This document shows positions 51,070-59,544 of a DNA stretch of 64,000 nucleotides, piece by piece; position 1 is the stretch's first letter; each line of letters begins with the position of its first letter. The DNA is taken from positions 186,001-250,000 of the forward strand of contig CANMLW010000001.1 of assembly GCA_947498705.1 (NCBI GenBank), in the 5' to 3' direction. The DNA is from an uncultured Aquimarina sp. GTDB lineage: Bacteria; Bacteroidota; Bacteroidia; Flavobacteriales; Flavobacteriaceae. The notes below the pieces were generated by a model that saw only the letters and a program-made list of their open reading frames with translations, had not been told where the DNA came from and ran no database searches. The position numbers and the translations under genes were made by a program.

Positions 51070-52464
51070 ATGAAACAAAAAATAAATATTCTTATTGTCA
51101 CATCTGTTTTGGCATTGGTAGCGCTTTCCGCCATCCAAGGATATTTGATTTATAATACTTATCAATTAAAAAAAGATGTATTTATCAAAGAAACCAAAGA
51201 GTCCATTTTAGGAATTAATAATACAAAAGAAATGGATTCTATAACAGAACTTTGGCATAATCATTTAACAAAGCAATTAGCAGCATATAAAAAGAATAGC
51301 ATAGTTAAAAAAGATGCGATAGAGTATTTTAAACCCTATGCAGATTCATTAAATGATGCTTTTAATATGTATTATCAAAACGAAATAGAGAAAATTAATT
51401 TAGGGTTTTCTTTAAAGTTAAAAAAAACAATAACGAGTATCATCGCATACGATAAAGATAAAATCGATACTATATTTTATGGAAATGAAGGAAGTAATTA
51501 TTTTTTGTTTGGAGAAAATTTTCCTCATAAAGAAGGAAATGTAATTCGTAAATCAAGATGGTTTACAGAACATGATTATGAGCAAGAAAATGAAGGAGAA
51601 ATGTTTAACGCTAAACTTAACTTGGAGATAAAGACAGAAGATTCTATGAGTATTATAGATTGGAAAAAAATTGTTTTTAGCCAGATGGCCACGCTATTTT
51701 TATTTTCTGTATTCCTATTTCTATTTGTAGTATTACTTCTTTTTTATTCTATAAAAACCCTAATTGGACAAAAAAGAATTGCAGATGTACGTAATGATTT
51801 TATAAACAATATTACACATGAGTTAAAGACACCTTTGGCAACCTTGGGCATTGCTTCGAAAAGTTTAAGAAATAAAGATGCACAGAACTCACCCGATATT
51901 TTTGAGAATGCATTAGATATTCTTGACCGACAAAATAACAGATTGCAAAAAATCATTGATCAGGTGATGAGTAATACCTTGGGGTCAGAAGAGATTTCTC
52001 TTCAAAAAGAAAAAATATCAGATAAAAAATATCTTCAGGAAGTGGTAGAAGATTTTAAATTATCGGTTATTGATAAACCGGTTAAGGTTGATACAAAATT
52101 CACCTTAAAAAAAGTAACGCTTACTATAGATAGATTCTTATTTACTACCGCATTACTTAATATCCTGGATAATGCAGTAAAATATGGTAAAGAAGATGTT
52201 CAAATTACCATACAAACCGAGTTTGATGATAATGCCTATAAAATTTTGATCAAGGACAATGGGGTAGGGATTTCAGAAAAAGAATATCAAAGAATTTTTG
52301 AAAAATTTTATAGAGTGACCACTGGTAATGTTCATGATGTAAAAGGACTGGGGTTAGGGCTTTTTTATACCAATCAAGTTGTTAAAGCTCATAAGGGGAG
52401 TATTACTATAGAAAGCAAATTAGATAAGGGAACTACATTTATAATTTCAATTCCGATCCAGTAA
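51070..52464 (+). CDS. Sensor histidine kinase
   Basis: The 464-residue membrane kinase has helices at about 6-28 and 203-226 enclosing a periplasmic sensor of about 170 residues with no recognised fold. The HisKA box is NNITHELKTPLATLG near 249. The ATPase has LLNILDNAVKYGK near 361 (N box), IKDNGVGISEKEYQRIFEKF near 394 (G1) and GLGLGLFYTNQVVKAHKG near 426 (G2). It should phosphorylate the response regulator at 52538. The signal is unknown; the neighbouring S41 peptidase suggests envelope sensing. Confidence 0.92.
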   Translation: MKQKINILIVTSVLALVALSAIQGYLIYNTYQLKKDVFIKETKESILGINNTKEMDSITELWHNHLTKQLAAYKKNSIVKKDAIEYFKPYADSLNDAFNMYYQNEIEKINLGFSLKLKKTITSIIAYDKDKIDTIFYGNEGSNYFLFGENFPHKEGNVIRKSRWFTEHDYEQENEGEMFNAKLNLEIKTEDSMSIIDWKKIVFSQMATLFLFSVFLFLFVVLLLFYSIKTLIGQKRIADVRNDFINNITHELKTPLATLGIASKSLRNKDAQNSPDIFENALDILDRQNNRLQKIIDQVMSNTLGSEEISLQKEKISDKKYLQEVVEDFKLSVIDKPVKVDTKFTLKKVTLTIDRFLFTTALLNILDNAVKYGKEDVQITIQTEFDDNAYKILIKDNGVGISEKEYQRIFEKFYRVTTGNVHDVKGLGLGLFYTNQVVKAHKGSITIESKLDKGTTFIISIPIQ

Positions 52465-52537
52465 GTTTGGTATATGATAAGAAAAGAATAAGTGTGATAT
52501 CAAATTATTTTACGAATTAAAAAAGAAATTTAGACCG

Positions 52538-53221
52538 ATGAAAAAACACATACTATTGGCAGAAGATGATTTTGATTTTGGTAGTATTCTTAAGCAATAT
52601 TTAGAGCTTCATGATTATGTGATTACGTGGTGCAAAGATGGTAAAGAGGCTTTAGAAACATTTGATACTGGTAAGTTTGATATTTGTGTTTTTGATGTAA
52701 TGATGCCAAAAATGGATGGATTTACATTAGCCGAAAAAATAGTGGATATTGAGCCAGAAGTTCCATTCGTTTTTCTTACCGCAAAGAAAATGAAAGATGA
52801 TAAAATAAGAGGACTAAAATTAGGAGCAGATGATTACATCGTAAAGCCTTTTGAAGCCGATATTCTGGTTTTAAAATTGCAAAATATATTGAAAAGAAGT
52901 AACCAGATGACTTCTTTCAAAGAAGAAATAGTATCTATAGGGAAGTACAAGTTTGATATAAGTAATCATCTGCTAAAACTTGATAGTGATTCTCAACGAT
53001 TAACAGAAAAAGAAACAGTGTTGATACAGTATTTATGGATACATAAGAATAAAATGATAAAGAGAGAAGATCTTCTTAAAGAAGTCTGGGGTAACGATGA
53101 CTTTTTTTCGGGACGAAGTATGGATGTATTTATAAGCAGATTACGTAAATATTTTAAGCAAGACAATAACATATCTATAGAAAGTGTAAGAGGGGTTGGA
53201 CTTACATTTTATGTAGCATAA
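52538..53221 (+). CDS. OmpR/PhoB-family response regulator
   Basis: The 227-residue regulator has a receiver domain (acid pocket D10-D11, phosphoacceptor D53 in VFDVMMPKMDG, Thr in VFLTAKK near 82, Lys in DYIVKPFEAD near 104). A C-terminal winged helix follows (about 130-225) with RLTEKETVLIQYLWIHKN and SGRSMDVFISRLRKYF recognition helix. It lies 73 bases after its kinase and should bind DNA as a dimer when phosphorylated. Confidence 0.93.
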   Translation: MKKHILLAEDDFDFGSILKQYLELHDYVITWCKDGKEALETFDTGKFDICVFDVMMPKMDGFTLAEKIVDIEPEVPFVFLTAKKMKDDKIRGLKLGADDYIVKPFEADILVLKLQNILKRSNQMTSFKEEIVSIGKYKFDISNHLLKLDSDSQRLTEKETVLIQYLWIHKNKMIKREDLLKEVWGNDDFFSGRSMDVFISRLRKYFKQDNNISIESVRGVGLTFYVA

Positions 53222-53413
53222 CATAGGCTCGTCTTCACTTTTTGTTTTTAGCCAAAAATGAGTTGAAGTTTGACCAGATGAGACACTTTTTGAAAATCAT
53301 AGCAGCGCTAGGGTAAGAAAATAACAAAACATGAGTGAGTTTTAGCCATTTTTTTAAGAAAAAGAAAAGGCTCAGATGAGTTCTATAAATAATTAAATCA
53401 AAAATCGAACACT

Positions 53414-53857
53414 ATGAAAACGTTAGTAACAATTGTAGTACATCTCATTATGGGATTACTAGTAGCATGCGCTCAAACCACATCTTCAAAAAGTACCACA
53501 TCTTCTACAAAGACAACCGTGAAAACTTGTGGAGAAACAAACAAGGAAAATTATTACAGATCTTTTACTGTTATAAATAACGATGAAAATTATAAGATCA
53601 AGGTGAAGTTTATGGAGAACATGCAAAATGAAGTTAAATCTTTTCTTATAGAGCAGTTCGGACAAGAAAAAATGATCACCAATACAACTTCTTATATTTG
53701 GAAAAAAGAGATTGATGATTCAAAAATGTATATGGTAGAACTCAATGAGAATCAACTTAGAATGAGTATCGACAAAGAGTTGGCATCTGATAAACTACTT
53801 AAAAAATTTATGTATATCGGGAAAGAATTAAAATTGTTAACCGCTAAAAAGATATAA
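53414..53857 (+). CDS. Small secreted or lipid-anchored hypothetical protein
   Basis: The 147-residue protein has a signal with GLLVAC at residues 14-19, so lipidation at Cys19 is likely. A Ser/Thr-rich linker (22-36) precedes a beta-alpha domain of about 105 residues with KIKVKFMENMQNEVKSFLIEQF. No family recognised. It lies 192 bases after the response regulator and could be its target; no evidence of that is visible. Confidence 0.68.
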   Translation: MKTLVTIVVHLIMGLLVACAQTTSSKSTTSSTKTTVKTCGETNKENYYRSFTVINNDENYKIKVKFMENMQNEVKSFLIEQFGQEKMITNTTSYIWKKEIDDSKMYMVELNENQLRMSIDKELASDKLLKKFMYIGKELKLLTAKKI

Positions 53858-53907
53858 TGCAATTACATTTTATGTAGATCTTTAGTGAACCAGACTTAAT
53901 AATCAAG

Positions 53908-53947
53908 AGCATTGAATAGAGGAGAAACCTTTTTCAATGCTTTTTTT
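53908..53947 (+). terminator. Hairpin terminator
   Basis: AGCATTGAA (53908-53916) pairs with TTCAATGCT (53933-53941) and is followed by seven T. It ends the transcript of 53414-53857. Confidence 0.85.
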
Positions 53948-54036
53948 ATTACAATAGATGGTTGGATTTAAAGTACTTTATTTATTTTAACAGTATTGAA
54001 AAAAGTTTAAACCAGTTCTATAAGTAATGACAAAAA

Positions 54037-55329
54037 ATGACTAGAAAATCTAAAGATTTTTCATTCGTAAATGGACTAAACCTGGCATGGATCGAGTTTG
54101 GAAGAGATACCGGGGTGGACCCTGTTAACCCTCAAAAGTATTTTCGACCTGATATGGTAAGGTTCGAAGAAGCTATGGATTTTGCCTGCGAACATGGAGC
54201 AACATTGATTAGATGGTGGTATCATACTAATGGATCTACCAATCCAGTTTTTGATGCTCATAAAAAAGTGACTCCAAACCCTGATTTTTTTCATGAGGAT
54301 GTAAAAAAAATACTAGACCTCGCGCAGCAAAAAAAATTGCAAGTCCAAATTTGTCTTTGGTCTTTTGATATGCTCAAGAAACAATGGGGAGTAGACCCTA
54401 TTGCTAATAAAAAGTTGATTACAGAAGATACTTTTACACAGGCATATATAGAAAATGCTTTAGTCCCATTAGTAAAATACATAGGAAACCATAGTGCACT
54501 TTTTGCCTGGGAAATTTTTAATGAACCAGAAGGAATGACCAATAAATATGCTCAACATTGGCCAGGTTTTGAAGAAAGAGTAGAAATGAAAGATATCCAA
54601 AAATTTATCAATAGGGTAGCAGGAGCGATTCGTAAAACAGAACCACAAGTAAAAATTACAAATGGAGCACTAGGTTTTTTAACCAATGTTGATGACCCAA
54701 AAAAGGGGTTTTATAATGCATATTCTGACGCTAACCTTTTTGATAAAGGAAAAAATGATTTGGGGTATTTAGATTTTTATAATATTCATTATTATAGTTG
54801 GGCACGTAGTAAGGGATCGCCATTTCACACAAAATACAGTCCAAAATTAATAGATAAACCTGCTATTATAGGAGAGTATTATCCCGATGATCTATCGTTT
54901 AAATATAAGGTGGGAGATAACGATCATAAACTTGACATTTTCCCTGCTTCAGATTTAGGAACAATATTAATTGAAAATCAATGGGCTGGTTCTATTGCAT
55001 GGTCATGGACTGATAGAAAATCAAAAGAAGAAAGAAATAGGATGGCTAGTATTATCCATAATGTTGCAGAAAGCATGGTACAAACAAGCCATGTTGGTAA
55101 TGAAGTAGTAGAAGATATTAAAATATACCCTAACCCTGCCAAAGAGGTAATGCATATCACTGGTGTTAAAAAAGGAGAAGAAATCATCATATATGATTTT
55201 ACAGGTAAAATTGTAAAAAAGAAACGAGTACGCAATACTCCCGAAAAGATTTTAATTTCAGAATTATATCGCGGTTATTATAGAGTTATGGTTGTTGGTA
55301 GAATTCAATTAAGTCTTTATAAAGAATAG
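54037..55329 (+). CDS. GH5-like glycoside hydrolase with T9SS sorting tail but no signal peptide
   Basis: The 430-residue protein has a TIM-barrel enzyme core (about 10-350) with the acid/base Glu in FNEPEG near 165 and the likely nucleophile Glu in IIGEYYPDD near 283. This is a clan GH-A endo-beta-mannanase/cellulase pattern. Residues about 362-430 form a type A T9SS tail (IKIYPNPAKEVMHI, IYDFTGKIVKK, LYRGYYRVMV). The N-terminus MTRKSKDFSFVNGLNLAW shows no Sec signal, and in-frame stops TAA and TGA lie at 54025-54030, so none can be added. That is odd for a T9SS cargo. Confidence 0.82.
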   Translation: MTRKSKDFSFVNGLNLAWIEFGRDTGVDPVNPQKYFRPDMVRFEEAMDFACEHGATLIRWWYHTNGSTNPVFDAHKKVTPNPDFFHEDVKKILDLAQQKKLQVQICLWSFDMLKKQWGVDPIANKKLITEDTFTQAYIENALVPLVKYIGNHSALFAWEIFNEPEGMTNKYAQHWPGFEERVEMKDIQKFINRVAGAIRKTEPQVKITNGALGFLTNVDDPKKGFYNAYSDANLFDKGKNDLGYLDFYNIHYYSWARSKGSPFHTKYSPKLIDKPAIIGEYYPDDLSFKYKVGDNDHKLDIFPASDLGTILIENQWAGSIAWSWTDRKSKEERNRMASIIHNVAESMVQTSHVGNEVVEDIKIYPNPAKEVMHITGVKKGEEIIIYDFTGKIVKKKRVRNTPEKILISELYRGYYRVMVVGRIQLSLYKE

Positions 55330-55339
55330 TTTAAGTTGA

Positions 55340-55813
55340 TTATCGATGATGATACGGTTCGTTTCTTAGAATACTAAACCCACGGTACAATTGCTCCACA
55401 AAAAATAGACGAATCATTTGATGAGAAAAAGTCATTTTTGATAAAGATAGCTTACCATTAGCGCGGTAATATACATCTTGACTAAAGCCATAGGGACCAC
55501 CTATTACAAACACTAACTGCTTTATACCACTATTCATATGCTTTTGTAATACTTCAGAAAAGCCAACAGAATCATATTGTTTCCCGTTTTCGTCTAATAA
55601 AATAAGAACATCAGGATTGTCAATTTTTTCTAAGATTAACTTCCCTTCTTTTTCTTTTTGCTGAGTTTCACTTAAATTTTTTGCATTTTTTATATCTGGA
55701 ATAATCTCAAAATTAAATTTAACATAAAAACCTAAACGTTTGATATATGCGTTTATAAGTTCGGTGAGTTGAGCATTATCGGTTTTTCCTATCGCTAATA
55801 ATTTAATATTCAT
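55340..55813 (-). CDS. rlmH: 23S rRNA (pseudouridine1915-N3)-methyltransferase RlmH
   Basis: The 157-residue SPOUT methyltransferase has MNIKLLAIGKT at the start, LLDENGKQYDSVGFSE near 69, the SAM-knot FVIGGPYGFS near 99 and the conserved end LRNEPYHHR. It methylates pseudouridine 1915 in 23S rRNA helix 69 on 70S ribosomes. It converges with the GH5-like gene (10-base gap) and diverges from nadC. Its -7 box lies at 55833-55840. Confidence 0.95.
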   Translation of the reverse strand: MNIKLLAIGKTDNAQLTELINAYIKRLGFYVKFNFEIIPDIKNAKNLSETQQKEKEGKLILEKIDNPDVLILLDENGKQYDSVGFSEVLQKHMNSGIKQLVFVIGGPYGFSQDVYYRANGKLSLSKMTFSHQMIRLFFVEQLYRGFSILRNEPYHHR

Positions 55814-55832
55814 TCTTCTTTTTTTACATTAG

Positions 55833-55840
55833 CAAAAATA
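55833..55840 (-). promoter_or_regulatory. Bacteroidota -7 box for rlmH
   Basis: The minus strand reads TATTTTTG, fitting TAnnTTTG, 20 bases before the ATG at 55813. Confidence 0.5.
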
Positions 55841-55850
55841 ACCATTCAAT

Positions 55851-56708
55851 ATGATTAGTAAAACCCAATTCAATAAAGAAATTGATTTGATAATTGCCAA
55901 TGCCATAAGAGAAGATGTAGGTGACGGTGATCATAGCTCATTGGCCTGTATTCCTGAATCTGCAACAGGAAAAGCAAAATTATTGGTTAAGGATGAAGGG
56001 ATTCTTGCAGGAGTAGAATTTGCTCAAAAAGTGTTCGAGTATGTTGACCCTAATATCGAAATAGATGTAAGAATAAAAGATGGCACCCAGGTAAAACATG
56101 GAGATATTGCCTTTTATGTAACGGGTAACTCACAAACAATTCTTAAAGCAGAACGATTAGTGTTAAATGCAATGCAACGCATGAGTGCAATAGCTACCAA
56201 AGCTAATCATTTTGCGTCTTTGCTAGAAGGGACTCAAACCAAAATTTTGGATACCCGTAAAACTACTCCAGGGATACGTGCCTTAGAAAAATGGGCTGTA
56301 AAGATTGGAGGAGGAGAAAATCATAGATTTGCATTATATGATATGATTATGCTAAAAGATAATCATATTGATTTTGCAGGAGGTATTACAAAAGCTATAG
56401 AAAAGACCAAGCAATATCTAGCAGATAATAATCTTGATTTAAAAATTATTGTAGAAGCTAGAAACCTCGATGAGATAAGAGAAATACTTAAAACACCTGG
56501 TGTTTATAGAATATTGATTGATAATTTTGATTATGAAGATACAAGAAAAGCTGTAACATTAATAGGAGATACGTGTCTTACAGAGTCGAGCGGCGGTATC
56601 AATGAAGAAACTGTTCGTAAATATGCCGAGTGTGGTGTAGATTATATAAGCAGTGGTGCGTTAACACATTCTGTCTATAACCTTGATCTAAGTTTGAAAG
56701 CAGTGTAA
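55851..56708 (+). CDS. nadC: Nicotinate-nucleotide pyrophosphorylase (quinolinate phosphoribosyltransferase)
   Basis: The 285-residue enzyme has EDVGDGDHSS near 20, ILDTRKTTPGIRALEKWAV near 130, the substrate-binding GGGENHRFALYDMIMLKDNHI near 153 and the C-terminal SSGGINEETVRKYAECGVDYIS. It makes nicotinate mononucleotide from quinolinate and PRPP in NAD synthesis. The YihY/BrkB gene follows 4 bases later, so they are co-transcribed. NadA and NadB are not nearby. Confidence 0.95.
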   Translation: MISKTQFNKEIDLIIANAIREDVGDGDHSSLACIPESATGKAKLLVKDEGILAGVEFAQKVFEYVDPNIEIDVRIKDGTQVKHGDIAFYVTGNSQTILKAERLVLNAMQRMSAIATKANHFASLLEGTQTKILDTRKTTPGIRALEKWAVKIGGGENHRFALYDMIMLKDNHIDFAGGITKAIEKTKQYLADNNLDLKIIVEARNLDEIREILKTPGVYRILIDNFDYEDTRKAVTLIGDTCLTESSGGINEETVRKYAECGVDYISSGALTHSVYNLDLSLKAV

Positions 56709-56712
56709 ATAT

Positions 56713-57633
56713 ATGTCGAAACCCATAGAAGATAAGCTTAAAAAAATTCCTGGTGTAAATTTGTTAATTACCTTGGGGAAAAAGCTAATTCTTCCTGGTT
56801 TTGAAGGGATGTCACTATATGATTTGGTGAAAATTTATACCATTGGGATTGTAAAAGGAACATTCTCTACCAGAGCCAGTGCCATCTCATGGAGTTTTTT
56901 TTTATCGCTTTTTCCATTCTTATTATTTTTATTAAACCTTATTCCTTTTGTTCCGATAGAGAATTTTAAGGAAGACATACTTTTTAATTTTATTAACGAT
57001 GCGTTACCCAAACAATCTTCAGGTTTCTTTAAAGATATTTTTGATGATATAGCTTCTAACCCTAGAGGAGGGTTATTATCTACCGTATTTTTACTATCTG
57101 TTTTTTTAATGACAAACGGAGTTAACGCCGTGTTTTCTGGATTTGAGAATTCCTACCATGTGACTCTTAACCGTAATTTTGTTCGTCAATACATAATTGC
57201 ATTAGGAGTTTCTTTGATTGTGGCATTCTTATTGATTACTACGGTTATAAGTACTTTGTATTTTTCATATTTGATTGCAGATTTGAAAGAAATAGGAGTT
57301 GTAGATGATTCTGTTTTTTGGTTGACATTTGGTAAGTATTCATTGTTTGTATTTATGATTTTTATTACCATATCGATATTGTTTTACTTCGGAACACATG
57401 AAGGGAAACAAAATAGATTTTTTTCTCCGGGAGCAGTAATGACAACACTGTTGATCATTGTAACTACTTATTTATTTGGTGTTTATATTGATAACTTTTC
57501 AAATTACAATAAACTATATGGATCAATAGGTGCGATGTTAATATTAATGTTGTATATCTGGCTTAATGCAAATTTATTGTTGTTAGGCTTCGAATTAAAT
57601 GCTTCTTTAAATAAATTAAGAAGAATTTTTTGA
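56713..57633 (+). CDS. YihY/BrkB-family inner-membrane protein
   Basis: The 306-residue protein has six membrane helices. It shows the family segments TRASAISWSFFLSLFPFLLFL near 56, GGLLSTVFLLSVFLMTNGVNAV near 122 and YKLYGSIGAMLILMLYIWLNANLLLLG-like residues near 265. Some members are annotated RNase BN by an old error. The role is unknown (possibly transport or flippase). Co-transcribed with nadC, as in many Bacteroidota. Confidence 0.88.
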   Translation: MSKPIEDKLKKIPGVNLLITLGKKLILPGFEGMSLYDLVKIYTIGIVKGTFSTRASAISWSFFLSLFPFLLFLLNLIPFVPIENFKEDILFNFINDALPKQSSGFFKDIFDDIASNPRGGLLSTVFLLSVFLMTNGVNAVFSGFENSYHVTLNRNFVRQYIIALGVSLIVAFLLITTVISTLYFSYLIADLKEIGVVDDSVFWLTFGKYSLFVFMIFITISILFYFGTHEGKQNRFFSPGAVMTTLLIIVTTYLFGVYIDNFSNYNKLYGSIGAMLILMLYIWLNANLLLLGFELNASLNKLRRIF

Positions 57634-57672
57634 TATATTTAAGAATATAAATACGTAAAAACAATTATATAA

Positions 57673-58233
57673 ATGAAGAAATTTACTATACTACTTTTCG
57701 TTTTGATGACTATTTTCACTACCAATGCGCAAACTAAAATTGGGGATGCACAAGTGCCCAATCAAATTAATTATGGAGGCGAAAATTTGGTGATAAATGG
57801 AGGAGGATTAAGAGAGAAATTCTTTTTTGATATTTACGCAGGAGTGTTGTATCTTAAAGCTAAAAATAATACTGCATCTTCTATTGCAAATGCAGATGAG
57901 ACAATGGCAGTCAGAGTGCACATATTATCTGGGTTAATGTCTAGAAAAAAAATGGCCTCTGCACTTAAAAGTGGTTTTGAAAGATCTACTAATAACAATA
58001 CAGCCCCTTTAAAAGATCGTATAGAAAAGTTTATTGGATTCGTTTCTGAAGAAATAGAAGTAGGCCAAGTATTTGATATGGTTTATGAAAAAGGAAAAGG
58101 TAGTGTGTTGTATAAGAACGGTGTAGAGAAGGGTTATGTTGAAGGTTTGGATTTTAAGAAAGCCTTATTTAATATTTGGTTAGGAAATAATCCAGTTGAT
58201 AAAGGATTGAAAGGAGAAATGTTAGGTAACTAG
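57673..58233 (+). CDS. Chalcone-isomerase-like secreted protein, paralogue 1
   Basis: A signal peptide (residues 1-19, ending TNAQ) precedes a 167-residue chalcone-isomerase-like domain: KIGDAQVPNQINYGGENLVING, the GLREKFFFDIYAGVLYL core, ADETMAVRVHIL and a C-terminal ALFNIWLGNNPVDKGLKGEMLG. Bacterial members are periplasmic, bind fatty acids or other hydrophobic ligands, and mostly lack isomerase activity. It is the first of three tandem copies. Confidence 0.85.
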   Translation: MKKFTILLFVLMTIFTTNAQTKIGDAQVPNQINYGGENLVINGGGLREKFFFDIYAGVLYLKAKNNTASSIANADETMAVRVHILSGLMSRKKMASALKSGFERSTNNNTAPLKDRIEKFIGFVSEEIEVGQVFDMVYEKGKGSVLYKNGVEKGYVEGLDFKKALFNIWLGNNPVDKGLKGEMLGN

Positions 58234-58319
58234 CTGGATAAAGTACATTTTTACAGGTCAAAACACACAATATTAGATATTTAGTCTATTTTTTATTATG
58301 CAGACATAATATATTTTAT

Positions 58320-58327
58320 TACATTTG
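58320..58327 (+). promoter_or_regulatory. Bacteroidota -7 box for chalcone-isomerase-like paralogue 2
   Basis: TACATTTG fits TAnnTTTG and lies 30 bases before the ATG at 58358. The TTG at 58325 that opens the longer frame is part of this box. Confidence 0.6.
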
Positions 58328-58357
58328 CCCATTCAAAAAATAAAATTTTTAAAAGAA

Positions 58358-58921
58358 ATGAAAAAGATTACTTTATTATTCATTGCTCTAATTTCATTAA
58401 CAACAACTACAGCACAGATTAGAGTAGGTAAAGCGATACTACCATATGAAGAATCATTTGAAGGTGTTGATTTGAAATTAAATGGTGCAGGAATGAGAAA
58501 AGTACTTTGGATTGATATGTATGCAGGTGGGCTTTATTTGCAAAAAAAGAGCAAAGATCCTAGAGTTATATTGGATGCAGATGAAACAATGGCTATGAAA
58601 CTAAATATTGTATCTGGTTTTGTAACCCAGAAAAAATTTATAAAAGCAGCAAAAGAAGGTTTCGAGAAAGCTACTTTCGGAAACACTAAACCTCTAGATG
58701 GCAGAATTAGTAAGTTTATCAAATTCTTTTCTGAGCCTATCGTAAAGAATGATATTTTTGATCTTGTTTATGTAAAAGATGTAGGTGTTAAAGCTTTTAA
58801 AAATGGAAAAGAATTGGGATTAATTAAAGGTAGAGATTTTAAATATGCATTATTTAAAATTTGGTTAGGAGAGGAACCTGCTAGTGAAGGAATTAAAAAT
58901 GGTATGTTGGGCATACAATAA
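58358..58921 (+). CDS. Chalcone-isomerase-like secreted protein, paralogue 2
   Basis: The start is the ATG of MKKITLLFIALISLTTTTAQ, a clear signal peptide. The domain parallels paralogue 1 with RVGKAILPYEESFEGVDLKLNG, GMRKVLWIDMYAGGLYL, ADETMAMKLNIV, and a more conserved KGRDFKYALFKIWLGEEPASEGIKNGMLG. It is closer to paralogue 3 than to 1. It has its own -7 box and a terminator, so it can be transcribed alone. Confidence 0.85.
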   Translation: MKKITLLFIALISLTTTTAQIRVGKAILPYEESFEGVDLKLNGAGMRKVLWIDMYAGGLYLQKKSKDPRVILDADETMAMKLNIVSGFVTQKKFIKAAKEGFEKATFGNTKPLDGRISKFIKFFSEPIVKNDIFDLVYVKDVGVKAFKNGKELGLIKGRDFKYALFKIWLGEEPASEGIKNGMLGIQ

Positions 58922-58949
58922 TAATTTGATTACTACCCATAAAATATTT

Positions 58950-58979
58950 AAAAGCTACCATCCAAAATTGGTAGCTTTT
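58950..58979 (+). terminator. Hairpin terminator after paralogue 2
   Basis: AAAAGCTACCA (58950-58960) pairs perfectly with TGGTAGCTTTT (58969-58979), and the T run continues to 58980. Confidence 0.88.
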
Positions 58980-59018
58980 TATTTTTACAAACAATCACAC
59001 TAATTTTAAGATATTACT

Positions 59019-59441
59019 ATGAATCATGCAGTTTTAATCGTGTTTCTTTTGTTTTTCTCTATGCTAAGCGCACAAGATGCTATAGAAGGTACCTGGAAAA
59101 CAATTGACGATACAAGTGGTAAACCAAGATCAATTGTCAATATATATAAGAAGAATGGAAAATGGTATGGTCGCATAAAACGTGTTCTTGATGAAAATGA
59201 AAGAGGTCAGTTATGTGTAGAATGCAAAGGAAATGACTACAATAAACCTATTGAAGGATTAGAAATAATCAAAAATTTAAAAAAAGACGAAGATGAGTAT
59301 ACGAATGGTACCATTATGGATCCTGAAAATGGTAAAGTATACAAATGCAAAATATGGATCGATGATGCAGATTCAAATATTCTTAATGTAAGAGGTTATA
59401 TTGCCTTCTTTTACAGGACGCAACGTTGGGTAAGAGAGTAG
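59019..59441 (+). CDS. DUF2147 family secreted protein
   Basis: The 140-residue protein has a signal peptide (1-18, ending MLSAQ) and the DUF2147 lipocalin-like fold: IEGTWKTIDDTSGKPRSIVNIYKKNGKWYGRIKRV-like residues near 22, CVECKGNDYNKPIEGLEII near 66, and WIDDADSNILNVRGYI near 113. The paired Cys of CVECKG are conserved. Family function is unknown. It lies between two chalcone-isomerase-like genes, which suggests a shared ligand or process (inference). Confidence 0.85.
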   Translation: MNHAVLIVFLLFFSMLSAQDAIEGTWKTIDDTSGKPRSIVNIYKKNGKWYGRIKRVLDENERGQLCVECKGNDYNKPIEGLEIIKNLKKDEDEYTNGTIMDPENGKVYKCKIWIDDADSNILNVRGYIAFFYRTQRWVRE

Positions 59442-59544
59442 TTTAAAAGTGTAATTTTGGACGAATGTTAAAAATTAACGTTTTTTTTAGTTAGGTTTTT
59501 AAATATTTTAGACTAAACCCCTGAAATAAATAAAATCCTCAAAA

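Noticed and set aside
56713-57633. Ribonuclease BN
   Set aside because: YihY/BrkB proteins were once annotated so in error; the sequence is a six-helix membrane protein without nuclease motifs.
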